Shown here piece by piece: positions 10,319 through 20,299 of a stretch of 64,000 bases of DNA. The notes beneath the pieces are model-generated. The model did no database searches. It was not told the DNA's origin and saw nothing but the letters and a program-made list of their open reading frames with translations. The first letter of the stretch is position 1; every line of letters starts with the position of its first letter. Source of the stretch: Paenisporosarcina antarctica (lineage in GTDB: Bacteria > Bacillota > Bacilli > Bacillales_A > Planococcaceae); the NCBI RefSeq assembly GCF_004367585.1, contig NZ_CP038015.1, positions 2,796,001 through 2,860,000 of the forward strand, read 5' to 3'. The translations under genes and the position numbers were made by a program.

Positions 10319-10673
10319 TACAAATCAAGTTTTTGCATTTGAATAATGGAATGCTAAAGAATTATAAAGTTTACACTCTGTTTTAGGGTGGACTTGAATG
10401 GTTTTGTTTACGCTACGCTCCTGTTTGGAAGAAGAAATCGCAAAGGACTGGTTCATTAGCTAATCAACTTGGTTCATGAGACGAATTTTGACAGCCTCTT
10501 TCAATCGTGAAACATTTATCGGTCAAATTAGAGATTTATGTCCAAACTTATTTCATAACTTAGTAGCCTTGGTGAGAAAACGTAATAAATGGAGCATTAT
10601 AGTTTTACACCCATACCACCGGGTTTGACACTGTCGAGGCGACTCGCAAATAGATCAAACACAGTACAACATG

Positions 10674-10702
10674 AAAAAGCGACCCGACAAAGTCGGATCG
10701 CT
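10674..10702 (-). terminator. icmF terminator
   Basis: Stem AAGCGACCCGAC / GTCGGATCGCTT with loop AAA and one mismatch, followed on the minus strand by TTTTTC. It lies 15 bases after the icmF stop. Confidence 0.85.
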
Positions 10703-10716
10703 TAAACAGCAAGCTA

Positions 10717-13700
10717 TTACATATTGCGACGATACTGTCCGCCGACAGAATATAGAGCGTTGGTGATTTGACCAAGTGAGGCCACTTTTACTGTGTCCAT
10801 CAGTTGTTCAAAGATGTTGCCTCCAGATACTGCGACTTCTTTCAAACGATCTAAAGCTGCTTGTGATTCTGCAGAATGTCGTTCTTGGAATGCCAGTAAA
10901 TTACGAATTTGCGTTTCTTTTTCTTCACTTGTTGCACGTGCAATTTCCATGTTATCAATATCATCTGAAGATGGTGGATTTGGATTCAAATACGTGTTTA
11001 CACCAATAATCGGTAATTCACCCGTATGTTTCAACATCTCATAATGCATAGATTCTTCTTGGATTTTACCACGTTGGTACTGTGTTTCCATAGCGCCAAG
11101 TACTCCACCACGGTCGTCAATACGATCGAATTCTGAAAGTACCGCTTCTTCAACTAAGTCCGTCATTTCTTCAATAATGAACGCACCTTGAAGTGGGTTT
11201 TCATTTTTAGTTAAGCCATGTTCTTTTGTAATAATCATTTGAATGGCCATTGCACGACGAACAGATTCTTCGGTCGGAGTTGTAATGGCTTCATCGTATG
11301 CATTTGTGTGAAGCGAGTTACAGTTATCTTGTAGCGCCATCAATGCTTGTAGTGTTGTACGAATATCGTTAAAATCGATTTCTTGCGCATGCAAGCTTCG
11401 ACCTGACGTTTGAACGTGATACTTAAGCTTTTGACTGCGATCATTTGCACCGTATTTGTCGCGCATGACAACTGCCCAAATACGACGTGCTACACGACCG
11501 ATTACTGTGTACTCTGGATCTAAACCATTCGAGAAGAAGAATGATAGATTAGGTGCAAAATCATCAATGTTCATTCCACGGCTTAAATAGTACTCTACGT
11601 ATGTGAAACCATTTGATAAAGTGAAGGCTAATTGCGAAATTGGATTCGCACCCGCTTCAGCAATATGGTAGCCAGAAATCGAAACTGAATAATAGTTACG
11701 CACTTTAGAATCGATAAAGTATTGTTGAATATCACCCATCATGCGAAGTGCGAATTCCGTAGAGAAAATACATGTATTTTGTCCTTGGTCTTCTTTTAAA
11801 ATATCCGCTTGAACAGTTCCACGTACAACTTGAAGTGTGTTTACGCGTACTTCTGTGAATTCTTCAACTGTCAATGTTCGACCTAATTTTTCTTCGTTTT
11901 GTTTAACTTGTTGATCAATGGCTGTGTTCATAAACATCGCCAAAATGATTGGCGCTGGACCATTAATTGTCATGGATACTGATGTAGCAGCTGCACATAA
12001 ATCAAAGCCATTATACAATTTCTTCATGTCATCAAGTGTACAAATACTAACGCCTGATTCTCCGACTTTCCCGAAAATATCTGGACGAGTATGTGGATCT
12101 TCGCCATATAAAGTTACAGAGTCGAATGCTGTTGATAAACGTTTTGCATCGTCATCTTTCGATAAATAATGGAAACGTCGATTTGTGCGCTCAGGTGTTC
12201 CTTCTCCTGCGAATTGACGTTTTGGATCTTCCCCTTCACGTTTGAATGGGAATACGCCCGCTGTGTATGGGAATGAACCTGGCACGTTTTCTTTATATAC
12301 CCAGCGAAGGATTTCACCGAAATCTACAAATTTAGGCAATACCACTCGTGGAATTTTCAGGCCACTTAAACTTTCCGTACGTAAAATCGTGCGGATTTCT
12401 TTATCGCGTGCTTTAGTGACAAATTCATCACCTGCATACGCTTCTTTTAACGCTTTCCAATTGTCTAAAATGCGTTTTGATTCAGCAGTTAATTCGTCAC
12501 GTACTCCTTGTGCTAGCGAAGTTAACGATTCAACTAATGCATCATTTGGTGCTTTTTCGTTGACCATTTCTATGGCACCTTCAAGTTGGAACAAGCGACG
12601 AGCGAAGTCTACTTGTTGGTCAGACTTTTTATGGTAACCACGAACGGCATCTGTAATTTCACGCAAGTAGTAGCGGCGATCATTTGGAATGATCACGTTT
12701 TGCTTTTGTGTTTTTATAAATTGCTCATACGATGTTTCCCAGTCTGTTTTACAAATCTCATTTACACGTGAAACTAATGCTGCAAATAAAGAGTTTGTCC
12801 CTATATCGTTAAACTGGCTTGCGATCGTTCCGTAAACAGGCATAGTATCTATGCTCTCATTCCATAAACCGCGGCTGCGTTGGAATTGTTTTTGTACTTG
12901 ACGAAGTGCATCTTCAGAGCCTTTGCGTTCGTATTTATTAATGACAATTAAGTCAGCATAATCAATCATGTCGATTTTCTCTAACTGTGAAGGTGCTCCG
13001 AATTCACTTGTCATAACATACATTGAAACGTCTGCTACGTTCGCTATTTCTGCATCTCCTTGACCTATCCCGCTCGTTTCCACGATGATTAAGTCGAAAC
13101 CGGCTACTCTCACTACGTCTAGCACGTCGCTAAGTGCACCTGATAATTCAGTACGAGAGCCACGTGTTGCTAGGCTGCGCATAAAGACACGTTTATTGAA
13201 AATCGCATTCATACGAATACGATCTCCAAGTAAAGCTCCACCTGTTTTTTGCTTCGTTGGGTCAATCGAAATAACGGCTACTTTTTTATCTCCTAATTCC
13301 GATAAAAAGCGACGAATTAATTCATCAGTTAAAGAAGATTTCCCAGCTCCACCTGTACCAGTGATTCCAAGTACGGGTGTGCCTTTTGAAAGTTCACGCG
13401 CTTTTTCAACTAACTTTTTCGCATCTGCGTTTTCGTTGTTAACCCCATCTTCAGCGACCGTAATTAGGTGCGCTAACACTTCAGGATGATCCGTATCCGC
13501 GTGAGTCAATTGATCAACTGCATTTTTTGTATTAATTGCAATATCACAGTCTTCAACCATGCGATTAATCATGCCTTGAAGGCCAAAAGTACGACCGTCA
13601 TCTGGTGAAAAAATCCATGCAATTCCGTAGTCATGTAGATCTTTAATTTCTTTTGGAATGATTACACCACCACCACCACCGTAAATGCGGATGTGTGGAG

Positions 13701-13977
13701 CTCCACGTTCAGCTAATAAATCATACATGTATTTAAAGTATTCAACGTGACCACCTTGATAAGAAGAAATAGCAATACCGTGTGCGTCTTCTTGAATTGC
13801 CGCATTCACGACTTCTTCTACTGACCGGTTATGGCCTAAATGTATAACCTCTGCACCCGTTGATTGTAAAATGCGACGCATAATGTTTATAGACGCATCA
13901 TGCCCATCAAAAAGGCTTGAAGCCGTAACAAAACGTACGTGATTGGTTGGACGATAAATTTCTACTGTAGTTGTCAT
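10717..13977 (-). CDS. icmF: Fused isobutyryl-CoA mutase IcmF (adenosylcobalamin-dependent, with G-protein chaperone)
   Basis: IcmF interconverts isobutyryl-CoA and n-butyryl-CoA (some members also isovaleryl-CoA and pivalyl-CoA) using adenosylcobalamin. The 1086 residues show the fusion order of the family: an N-terminal B12-binding domain with [10 protein letters not shown] and [11 protein letters not shown], a MeaI-like GTPase with P-loop [12 protein letters not shown] near residue 205, then the TIM-barrel mutase domain with PYTAGVFPF and [16 protein letters not shown]. The ATG overlaps the tetR stop by four bases, indicating translational coupling. It is the last gene of the acyl-CoA unit and ends at a clear terminator. 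Cofactor supply probably comes from the cobalamin operon at 25.5-36.2 kb. Substrate choice within the family is not certain. Confidence 0.93.
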   Translation of the reverse strand: MTTTVEIYRPTNHVRFVTASSLFDGHDASINIMRRILQSTGAEVIHLGHNRSVEEVVNAAIQEDAHGIAISSYQGGHVEYFKYMYDLLAERGAPHIRIYGGGGGVIIPKEIKDLHDYGIAWIFSPDDGRTFGLQGMINRMVEDCDIAINTKNAVDQLTHADTDHPEVLAHLITVAEDGVNNENADAKKLVEKARELSKGTPVLGITGTGGAGKSSLTDELIRRFLSELGDKKVAVISIDPTKQKTGGALLGDRIRMNAIFNKRVFMRSLATRGSRTELSGALSDVLDVVRVAGFDLIIVETSGIGQGDAEIANVADVSMYVMTSEFGAPSQLEKIDMIDYADLIVINKYERKGSEDALRQVQKQFQRSRGLWNESIDTMPVYGTIASQFNDIGTNSLFAALVSRVNEICKTDWETSYEQFIKTQKQNVIIPNDRRYYLREITDAVRGYHKKSDQQVDFARRLFQLEGAIEMVNEKAPNDALVESLTSLAQGVRDELTAESKRILDNWKALKEAYAGDEFVTKARDKEIRTILRTESLSGLKIPRVVLPKFVDFGEILRWVYKENVPGSFPYTAGVFPFKREGEDPKRQFAGEGTPERTNRRFHYLSKDDDAKRLSTAFDSVTLYGEDPHTRPDIFGKVGESGVSICTLDDMKKLYNGFDLCAAATSVSMTINGPAPIILAMFMNTAIDQQVKQNEEKLGRTLTVEEFTEVRVNTLQVVRGTVQADILKEDQGQNTCIFSTEFALRMMGDIQQYFIDSKVRNYYSVSISGYHIAEAGANPISQLAFTLSNGFTYVEYYLSRGMNIDDFAPNLSFFFSNGLDPEYTVIGRVARRIWAVVMRDKYGANDRSQKLKYHVQTSGRSLHAQEIDFNDIRTTLQALMALQDNCNSLHTNAYDEAITTPTEESVRRAMAIQMIITKEHGLTKNENPLQGAFIIEEMTDLVEEAVLSEFDRIDDRGGVLGAMETQYQRGKIQEESMHYEMLKHTGELPIIGVNTYLNPNPPSSDDIDNMEIARATSEEKETQIRNLLAFQERHSAESQAALDRLKEVAVSGGNIFEQLMDTVKVASLGQITNALYSVGGQYRRNM

Positions 13978-14621
13978 GCTTTCCCTCCATTTCCTTGTAT
14001 CCCTTGTAAGAAAAATGTTGTTTGCACTTTGATAAATTCTTCGATTTTTATATCATGATGAAGTCCCCAACGTCTAAACGCCCACATCTGGCCTTGAACG
14101 ACTAAATGGTGTGCCGCTAGTTTTACGGCATCTTCAGACAATTTACATTCACCTGATTTGCGACAAGCATGAAGAATATTTTCAAAGATAGCCACCATTT
14201 CTAGCTCTTTATTTAATACATAATTAAGTTCATCTTTAGATAAGGATTTTGACTCTTGATACATAACGATGAACTCATCTTGCATTTCATCAACGAGCAA
14301 GTAGTAGTGTCGAATTGCTATCTTCAGTCCTTCTAGCGTGCCAGCCTGCGTAGGAAGTGCTGATAAACGCTCCAACACTTCTTCATAAATGCTGTCACAT
14401 ACTAAGTACAGGACGTCTTCTTTCGTGCGAATATATTCATAGAGTGTGCCTATGCTAAAGCCCGCTTCTTTTGCTATTTCTCGTGTTGTAGTTCGATGAA
14501 AGCCTTTTTCTTTAAAGAGCGCGACAGCCCCACGGATCATTTGATTCCGACGTTTAGATATAAGGCTTTCATCTTTTACGGACGACTCCACTTCGCGTTT
14601 GACTTTCACCACGTTCTTCAT
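13974..14621 (-). CDS. TetR-family regulator, probably acyl-CoA responsive
   Basis: This 215-residue regulator has a basic N-terminal extension, then the TetR helix-turn-helix (about residues 24-70: [33 protein letters not shown]) and a variable ligand-binding C-terminal half. Its ATG abuts the stop of the acyl-CoA dehydrogenase gene, and its own stop overlaps icmF, so it is co-translated with both. By context it should sense acyl-CoA and control this unit, like FadR or FadR paralogues. No operator was found next to it; the best candidate in the window is the palindrome at 23080. Confidence 0.85.
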   Translation of the reverse strand: MKNVVKVKREVESSVKDESLISKRRNQMIRGAVALFKEKGFHRTTTREIAKEAGFSIGTLYEYIRTKEDVLYLVCDSIYEEVLERLSALPTQAGTLEGLKIAIRHYYLLVDEMQDEFIVMYQESKSLSKDELNYVLNKELEMVAIFENILHACRKSGECKLSEDAVKLAAHHLVVQGQMWAFRRWGLHHDIKIEEFIKVQTTFFLQGIQGNGGKA

Positions 14622-15761
14622 TTACTTCGTAATCATTCGAGAGATTACAAGGCGTTGAATCTCTTGTGTACCCTCGTAAATTTGTGTAATTTTTGCGTCG
14701 CGCATGTAACGTTCTACTGGGTAGTCTTTTGTATAACCATAGCCACCGAATACTTGAACAGCATCCACTGTTACTTTCATCGCTGTATCTCCAGCCATTA
14801 ATTTTGCCATTGCTGATTCTTTACCGTAAGAAAGTCCGTTTGATTCTAACCAAGCTGCTTGGTAAGTCAGTAAGCGTGATGCTTCGATTGACGTTGCCAT
14901 ATCAGCTAATTTAAATGAAATCCCTTGGTTAGCAACAATTGGTTTACCAAATTGAACGCGTTCTTTCGCGTACTCAACTGATGCGTCAAGTGCCCCTTGA
15001 GCAATTCCGACAGCTTGTGCTGCGATTCCGTTACGACCGCCATCTAGCGTTTTCATTGCGATAAGGAATCCTTCGCCTTCTTCGCCAAGTAAGTTTTCTT
15101 TTGGAATGCGACAGTTATCGAATATGATTTCAGTTGTTGGTGAAGAACGAATACCAAGTTTTCTTTCTTTCTTACCAACTGAGAAGCCTTCGAAGTCAGC
15201 TTCAACGATGAATGCGCTTGTCCCTTTATGTTTTGAAGTTGGATCAGTTACAGCAAATACTACATAAATGTCGGCAATACCACCGTTTGTAATAAAGATT
15301 TTAGAACCGTTTACTATATAGTGGTCACCATCTAGTTTTGCAGTTGTTTTCATGCCACCTGCGTCAGAACCTGAACTTGCTTCTGTTAAGCCGTATCCAC
15401 CAATTTTTTTACCTTCTGCCATAGGACGAAGATATTTTTGTTTTTGTTCTTCATTGCCGTATTTGAAAATCGGCCATCCAGCTAAAGATGTGTGAGCTGA
15501 AAGAGTTACACCTGTCGATGCACAAACACGTGATAATTCTTCAACTGCGATACAGTAAGCTAAATAATCGGAACCAATTCCACCGTACTCTTCAGGCCAA
15601 GGTATTCCTGTTAATCCTAGTTCCGCCATTTTATCGAAAATGTCACGGTCAAAGCGCTCTTCTTCGTCACGTTCTGCAGCTGTTGGAGCTACTTCTTTTG
15701 TCGCGAAATCGCGAACCATTTTGCGAATCATTTCATGTTCTTCTGATAGTTTAAAGTTCAT
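14622..15761 (-). CDS. acdA: Short/branched-chain acyl-CoA dehydrogenase
   Basis: This FAD enzyme introduces the 2,3-double bond into acyl-CoA, handing electrons to ETF. The 379 residues cover the N-terminal helical domain, the beta domain ([27 protein letters not shown]) and the C-terminal helices with the catalytic Glu in YEGTQEIQR. The ATG at 15759-15761 follows GGGG and matches the family N-terminus ([15 protein letters not shown]). The frame is open 54 codons further upstream, but that stretch is translated GC-rich repeat and is not part of the protein. It is about 55-60 percent similar by eye to the dehydrogenase at 16573. The tetR gene begins directly after its stop. Confidence 0.92.
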   Translation of the reverse strand: MNFKLSEEHEMIRKMVRDFATKEVAPTAAERDEEERFDRDIFDKMAELGLTGIPWPEEYGGIGSDYLAYCIAVEELSRVCASTGVTLSAHTSLAGWPIFKYGNEEQKQKYLRPMAEGKKIGGYGLTEASSGSDAGGMKTTAKLDGDHYIVNGSKIFITNGGIADIYVVFAVTDPTSKHKGTSAFIVEADFEGFSVGKKERKLGIRSSPTTEIIFDNCRIPKENLLGEEGEGFLIAMKTLDGGRNGIAAQAVGIAQGALDASVEYAKERVQFGKPIVANQGISFKLADMATSIEASRLLTYQAAWLESNGLSYGKESAMAKLMAGDTAMKVTVDAVQVFGGYGYTKDYPVERYMRDAKITQIYEGTQEIQRLVISRMITK

Positions 15762-15935
15762 TTTATTTTCCCCTTTACAATCATTATTTTTTAGAATTTG
15801 CTTGTGATTTCCGTTGCAAGCGGACGCTTTCCGTGGGGCGGGCAGTGAGCCTCCTCGGTCGCTCTCGCTCCACTGCGGGGTCTCACTTGTCCCGCTAATC
15901 CCACTGGAGTCGCCGCCTTCCACTTCAATCTCCTG
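15762..15935. repeat. GC-rich imperfect inverted-repeat element, copy near acdA
   Basis: The stretch begins TTTCCGTTGCAAGCGGACG and ends GGAGTCGCCGCCTTCCACTT. The same flanks occur at 40148-40328, where a hairpin module sits in the middle. The element lies directly upstream of acdA and carries no gene. Confidence 0.7.
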
Positions 15936-16014
15936 AATGTTTATAGACCATAAATAATATTAAACATAGCATGTTTTATAAAATGTTCCTGATTACATTA
16001 CTAATATTATTCAT

Positions 16015-16565
16015 ATAAGCGAGCAGAGGGTGGCGACTCCTAGGGAATCAGCAAGCTAATCAAGACCCTGGACTGAGTGTCACGAAGGAAGCGGCTTGAT
16101 TAGCTTGCCCCTTGGAAACCGTCCACCTGGAGCGACGCTAATCTCTAGTAGATTTTTAACTTAGTTAGTGCTTTCTAATAACAAAACATTGAATCTCATG
16201 GCCATAGTTATTACTTACCATTAACCATATAAGCTAGCGGAAGGTGGCGACTCCTAGGGAATCAGCAAGCTAATCAAGACCCTGGACTGAGTGTCACGAA
16301 GGAAGCGGCTTGATGCTTGCTCCCAGGAAAGCGTCCACCTGGAGCGACGCTAATCTATAGTAGATTTTCAACTTAGTTAGTGTTACCAATAACAAAACAT
16401 TGAATTTCATGGCCATAGTTATTACTTACCATTATAAGCAAGCGGCAGCTGGCGACTCCTAGGGGATTAGCAAGCCACTTAAAACCCTGGACTGAGCATC
16501 GCGAGGGAAGCGGCTTGATGCTTGCTCCCAGGAAAGCGTCAACCTGTAGCGACTCTAGTCTATAA
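16015..16565. repeat. Three tandem copies of a ~205-214 bp hairpin-rich repeat
   Basis: GGCGACTCCTAGGG recurs with starts near 16032, 16246 and 16451. Each copy has a GC-rich half (GACCCTGGACTGAG, GGAAGCGGCTTGAT, GTCCACCTGGAGCGAC) and an AT-rich half (TTAGTTAGTG, ATGGCCATAGTTATTACTTA). In copy 1 GCAAGCTAATCAAG and CTTGATTAGCTTGC form a perfect 14-bp inverted repeat. It fills the space between mmgC and acdA; no gene is present. Confidence 0.85.
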
Positions 16566-16572
16566 TAGACTC

Positions 16573-17709
16573 TTATTTAAGTAAATGTTTGCTAATAACT
16601 ATACGTTGAATTTCCGATGTACCTTCATAAATTTCCATTACTTTTGCGTCACGGAAATAACGTTCTACTGGATAATCTTCAGTGTAACCATACCCACCGA
16701 ATACTTGAACAGCTTCAATTGACGTATCTACTGCTGTTTTAGAAGCAAATAATTTTGCCATTGATGCTTCTTTTCCACATGCTAGACCACGCGTACGTAG
16801 ATCAGCTGCTTGATATACTAATAACCGTGATGCTTCAACAGCTGTAGCCATGTCCGCTAATTTAAATCCAATACCTTGTTGCAATGATATTGGTTTGCCA
16901 AATTGTACACGTTCTTTTGCGTAGGCTACCGCTGCTTCATAAGCCGCTTCAGCAATTCCTAAAGATTGCGCAGCAATACCAATTCGTCCAACATCTAAGT
17001 TGGCTAATGCAATTTTAAAACCTTCGCCTTCTTCACCTAATAAGTTTTCAGCAGGCACCATCATATCTTCAAACGTTAACTGAACAGTACGTGACCCGTG
17101 TAATCCCATTTTGCGTTCATCTTTACCAATAATGAAGCCAGGAGTATCTTTATCTACGATGAAAGCTGATACACCTCTTGAGCCTTTTGAAGGGTCTGTT
17201 GAAGCAAAAACAATATAGACTTGTGCTTCTCCACCATTAGTGATAAAAACTTTCGAACCGTTTATTTTATAATGGTCCCCGTCTTTAACTGCTTTTGACT
17301 TCATAGATCCTGCATCTGAACCAGCAGATGGTTCAGTTAGACAGAATGCACCTAAATATTCTCCAGAAGCTAATTTTGTAACATACTTTTGTTTTTGTTG
17401 TTCATTACCGAAGTACAAAATAGGATTTGTTCCAACAGATGTATGAACTGACAAAATGACCCCCACGACAGCGCTGACTTTCGATAATTCGTGAATTGCG
17501 ATGACGTAGCTCATATAGTCCATTTCAGATCCGCCGTACTTTTCAGGAATCGTGATGCCCATTAAGCCAAGCTCACCCATTTTTTTTACTATTTCACGTG
17601 GAAATTCGCCTTTTTCCATTTTTTCAATGTTTGGCTCGATTTCCGCTTTTGCAAAGTCTCGCACCATCGTGCGCATCATTAATTGTTCTTCAGTAAATTT
17701 CAGTTCCAT
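16573..17709 (-). CDS. mmgC: Acyl-CoA dehydrogenase (MmgC/butyryl-CoA dehydrogenase type)
   Basis: Second FAD-dependent acyl-CoA dehydrogenase of the unit, 378 residues. AFCLTEPSAGSDAGSM and GSKVFITNGGEAQVYIVF mark the FAD and substrate region, and the catalytic base is the Glu in IYEGTSEIQR. A ribosome site GGAGAA precedes the ATG. It follows mmgB by 11 bases and belongs to the thiolase-mmgB-mmgC run seen as mmgABC in B. subtilis. Substrate preference (butyryl versus branched short chain) cannot be read from the sequence. A repeat cluster separates it from acdA. Confidence 0.92.
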   Translation of the reverse strand: MELKFTEEQLMMRTMVRDFAKAEIEPNIEKMEKGEFPREIVKKMGELGLMGITIPEKYGGSEMDYMSYVIAIHELSKVSAVVGVILSVHTSVGTNPILYFGNEQQKQKYVTKLASGEYLGAFCLTEPSAGSDAGSMKSKAVKDGDHYKINGSKVFITNGGEAQVYIVFASTDPSKGSRGVSAFIVDKDTPGFIIGKDERKMGLHGSRTVQLTFEDMMVPAENLLGEEGEGFKIALANLDVGRIGIAAQSLGIAEAAYEAAVAYAKERVQFGKPISLQQGIGFKLADMATAVEASRLLVYQAADLRTRGLACGKEASMAKLFASKTAVDTSIEAVQVFGGYGYTEDYPVERYFRDAKVMEIYEGTSEIQRIVISKHLLK

Positions 17710-17720
17710 TTTTAATTCTC

Positions 17721-18572
17721 CTATTCGTACATATAAAAGCCGCGGCCTGTTTTCTTACCTAACCAGCCAGCTTTTACATATTTACGTAGTAACGGACATG
17801 GGCGATACTTACTGTCGCCAAAGCCTTCATGCAAGATTTCCATAATATATAAACAAGTATCAAGACCGATAAAGTCGGCTAATTGTAGAGGTCCCATTGG
17901 ATGATTCATCCCAAGTTTCATGACATCATCAATTGCTTCTTTTGTCGCGACACCTTCGTACAATGTGTAAATTGCTTCGTTAATCATCGGCATTAGGATA
18001 CGGTTTGAAACGAAACCTGGAAAGTCATTAACTTCTACCGGGACTTTACCTACTTTTTTAGTCATATCTTCAATCGATTTGTACACTTCATCAGTAGTTG
18101 CTAGCCCGCGAATGATTTCAACCAGCTTCATTACTGGTACCGGATTCATAAAGTGCATACCGATAACTTGTTCTGGACGCTTAGTTGAAGCGGCAATTTC
18201 AGTAATTGGTAATGAAGATGTGTTTGAAGCTAAAATCGCATGTTTTGGCGTAATTTCATCGAGTTGTTTGAAAATCTTCTGTTTAATTTCCATGTTCTCA
18301 ACTGCTGCTTCAATAACTAAATCAACATCAGATGCGTCATTTAGATCAAGTGATTTTGTAATACGTGATAATACTTGAGTTTTTTCATCTTCCGTCATTC
18401 GTCCTTTTTCTACGTTACGAGATAAATTTTTCGTGATATTTGCCAAACCCCGTTGGAAAAACTCTTCTTTCATGTCATTTAATTTTACATCAAATCCAGC
18501 TTGTGCACATACTTGTGCAATACCTGAACCCATTTGACCTGCTCCGATTACGAGTATTTTTTGAATATCCAA
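17721..18572 (-). CDS. mmgB: 3-hydroxybutyryl-CoA dehydrogenase
   Basis: This NAD(P)-dependent enzyme interconverts 3-hydroxybutyryl-CoA and acetoacetyl-CoA. The 283 residues start with the Rossmann motif [13 protein letters not shown], followed by [10 protein letters not shown], the catalytic His in [15 protein letters not shown], and the C-terminal domain with [11 protein letters not shown] and [12 protein letters not shown]. Translation starts at TTG (18570-18572) with GAGGGGGA nine bases before. It lies between thiolase and mmgC, probably in one transcript. Confidence 0.94.
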   Translation of the reverse strand: MDIQKILVIGAGQMGSGIAQVCAQAGFDVKLNDMKEEFFQRGLANITKNLSRNVEKGRMTEDEKTQVLSRITKSLDLNDASDVDLVIEAAVENMEIKQKIFKQLDEITPKHAILASNTSSLPITEIAASTKRPEQVIGMHFMNPVPVMKLVEIIRGLATTDEVYKSIEDMTKKVGKVPVEVNDFPGFVSNRILMPMINEAIYTLYEGVATKEAIDDVMKLGMNHPMGPLQLADFIGLDTCLYIMEILHEGFGDSKYRPCPLLRKYVKAGWLGKKTGRGFYMYE

Positions 18573-18623
18573 CTATAATGTCCCCCTCTAATTTACGCTT
18601 TCACATCTATCTAGCTTTTCTTT

Positions 18624-19817
18624 TTAAGCTTTAGGAACTTCGATCATAACCGCATCGCCTTGTCCGCCGCCAGAACAAATAGCCGCAATTCCAATTCCGC
18701 CACCACGACGTTTTAATTCATAAGCTAATGTTAAGATAACGCGGGCTCCACTTGCCCCAATTGGGTGACCAAGTGCAACAGCTCCACCGTTTACATTTAC
18801 TTTTTCTTTATCTAAGTTGGCAATTTGTGCAGATGCTAAAGCAACAGCAGCAAACGCTTCGTTGATTTCAAATAAGTCGATTTCTTCTAGTGACTTGCCT
18901 GTTTTTTCTAAAATCGAATTAATAACAAGGCCAGGTGTTTGTGGGAAGTTTTCTGGTTCAATTGCTACTTCCGCATGTCCAATAATATAAGCTAGAGGCG
19001 TTTTACCTTCTGCATTGGCCTTTTCTTCACTCATTAGCACTAGTGCTGCAGCTCCATCATTAACACCAGGTGCGTTACCCGCTGTAATTGTACCTTCTTT
19101 ACCAAATGCTGGTTTTAATTTTGAAAGTGACTCTAAAGACGACCCACGACGAGGACCTTCATCTTGGTCAAATATGATTGCTTCACCTTTACGTTGAGGA
19201 ATTTCGACGGGTGTAATTTCTTCAGCGAACGTCCCGTTGTCAATTGCTTTTAATGCTAAGTCATGGCTACGCAATGACCATGCATCTTGTGCTTCTCGTG
19301 ACAACTCGAATTTCTCAGCTGTTAAGTTACCATATGTGCCCATGTGTACATGCTTTGGATCGAATGAACAAGATAGACCATCATAAATCATGCCATCAAT
19401 CATTTGTGCATCGCCCATGCGTAAGCCAAATCGACCTTTAGGTAAGTAATATGGTGCATTTGACATGGACTCCATGCCACCCGCAACGATTGTTTGTTCT
19501 TCACCTAAACGAATGAGTTGATCACCTAACGTAACTGCGCGCATTCCAGATGCACATACTTTGTTAATCGTTTCTGTTTTGACACCCCAAGGAATTCCTG
19601 CTTTTGTAGCAGCTTGACGAGATGGAATTTGTCCTTGTCCAGCTTGAAGAACTGATCCCATAATGACTTCATCGACTGAATCTGGTGCAACGCCTGCGCG
19701 GTGTAACGCTTCTTTAATGGCAACGCCACCTAAATCGCTCGCTGTAAGTGAAGCCATTGCTCCTCCCATTTTCCCAAATGCTGTACGTGCTCCATCTAAA
19801 ATAACTGTTCTTGTCAT
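18624..19817 (-). CDS. mmgA: Acetyl-CoA C-acetyltransferase (thiolase)
   Basis: Biosynthetic/degradative thiolase acting on acetoacetyl-CoA. The 397 residues include the acyl-accepting Cys in NKVCASGMRAV (about residue 88), NEAFAAVALA, GGAVALGHPIGASGAR and the second active-site Cys in AAICSGGGQGDA. GGGGGAAA precedes the ATG. It heads the mmgA-mmgB-mmgC run and has its own promoter (19837-19865), overlapped by a cre-like CcpA site, so glucose should repress it, as known for B. subtilis mmgA. Confidence 0.94.
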   Translation of the reverse strand: MTRTVILDGARTAFGKMGGAMASLTASDLGGVAIKEALHRAGVAPDSVDEVIMGSVLQAGQGQIPSRQAATKAGIPWGVKTETINKVCASGMRAVTLGDQLIRLGEEQTIVAGGMESMSNAPYYLPKGRFGLRMGDAQMIDGMIYDGLSCSFDPKHVHMGTYGNLTAEKFELSREAQDAWSLRSHDLALKAIDNGTFAEEITPVEIPQRKGEAIIFDQDEGPRRGSSLESLSKLKPAFGKEGTITAGNAPGVNDGAAALVLMSEEKANAEGKTPLAYIIGHAEVAIEPENFPQTPGLVINSILEKTGKSLEEIDLFEINEAFAAVALASAQIANLDKEKVNVNGGAVALGHPIGASGARVILTLAYELKRRGGGIGIAAICSGGGQGDAVMIEVPKA

Positions 19818-19836
19818 TATTATTTCCCCCTTTTTT

Positions 19837-19865
19837 TGTATACGCTTTCAGTTTTCTGTTATCAA
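19837..19865 (-). promoter_or_regulatory. Sigma-A promoter of mmgA with overlapping cre (CcpA) site
   Basis: Minus strand: TTGATA (19860-19865), 17 bases, TATACA (19837-19842). TGAAAGCGTATACA (19837-19850) matches the loose CcpA cre consensus TGNAANCGNWNNCW and covers the -10, which predicts catabolite repression. Confidence 0.75.
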
Positions 19866-19920
19866 GAAATAAACCAAATGAGAGTGTTCGGTATAAGTTG
19901 TGTTGATAGATTGATTGTTA

Positions 19921-20000
19921 TGCTCTAGTTGTAATTTTAAGCTGTTTAGTTGTATTTATCTATGCTCTAGTTGTAAATATTCGAGTTGACGTTGTAATTT
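19921..20000 (+). repeat. 21-bp-period array A2
   Basis: GTTGTA recurs at 19928, 19949, 19970 and 19991, exactly 21 bases apart, with variable bases between (TTTAAGCTGTTTA, TATCTATGCTCTA). It lies between the mmgA promoter and the fadF terminator on the strand opposite the genes. In one frame it reads LVVILSC-LVVFIYA-LVVNIRV. Confidence 0.85.
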
Positions 20001-20058
20001 GACAATTCTAGCTACGAATCGACATTGACTGAACGCTCGCTCGACAAAACATTAAATA

Positions 20059-20084
20059 AAAAGGGAGCACAACGACTCCCTTTT
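20059..20084 (-). terminator. Terminator, probably of fadF
   Basis: AAAAGGGAG (20059-20067) pairs with CTCCCTTTT (20076-20084), with T-rich flanks on both strands. It is the first good terminator after fadF, so the fadF transcript probably runs through the 120-bp repeats. Confidence 0.7.
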
Positions 20085-20170
20085 CTATTTAATCTTATTA
20101 TACTTAGAATTCACAAATTTATCAAATTAATTATTCGCTATCTCAGAAGCCCAGCTCACACCTAAGCTTG

Positions 20171-20230
20171 GGCCCACACGATGTGGGTCAGGAAGGCGTT
20201 CCGACACGATGTCGGGCATTTAGCCTTCCT
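20171..20230. repeat. Two-hairpin structured module, copy 1
   Basis: Stem CCCAC/GTGGG with loop ACGAT, then AGGAAGGC (20190-20197) pairing with GCCTTCCT (20223-20230) around an inner stem CCGAC/GTCGG, again with loop ACGAT. A copy with different but still pairing bases is at 40200-40257. It adjoins the 120-bp array. Confidence 0.75.
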
Positions 20231-20299
20231 TCCGTTATCCGAGAAAACGAGTTTTCGATTCGTTTGCTCCTGCGGTTACTCGTCGCAAAGGAAACCTTG

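Noticed and set aside
10150-10386. Small open frame over 21-bp array A1 (similar frames over the others)
   Set aside because: No ribosome site or conserved start. The heptad peptide follows from the repeat; kept only as a question in the findings.
15762-15923. N-terminal extension of 54 codons on acdA
   Set aside because: It translates the GC-rich repeat element. The homologous N-terminus and the ribosome site are at 15761.
20028-20050. Second FadR box (TTGACTGAACGCTCGCTC)
   Set aside because: It agrees only in one half, has no downstream promoter, and resembles the leader of the 21-bp arrays.
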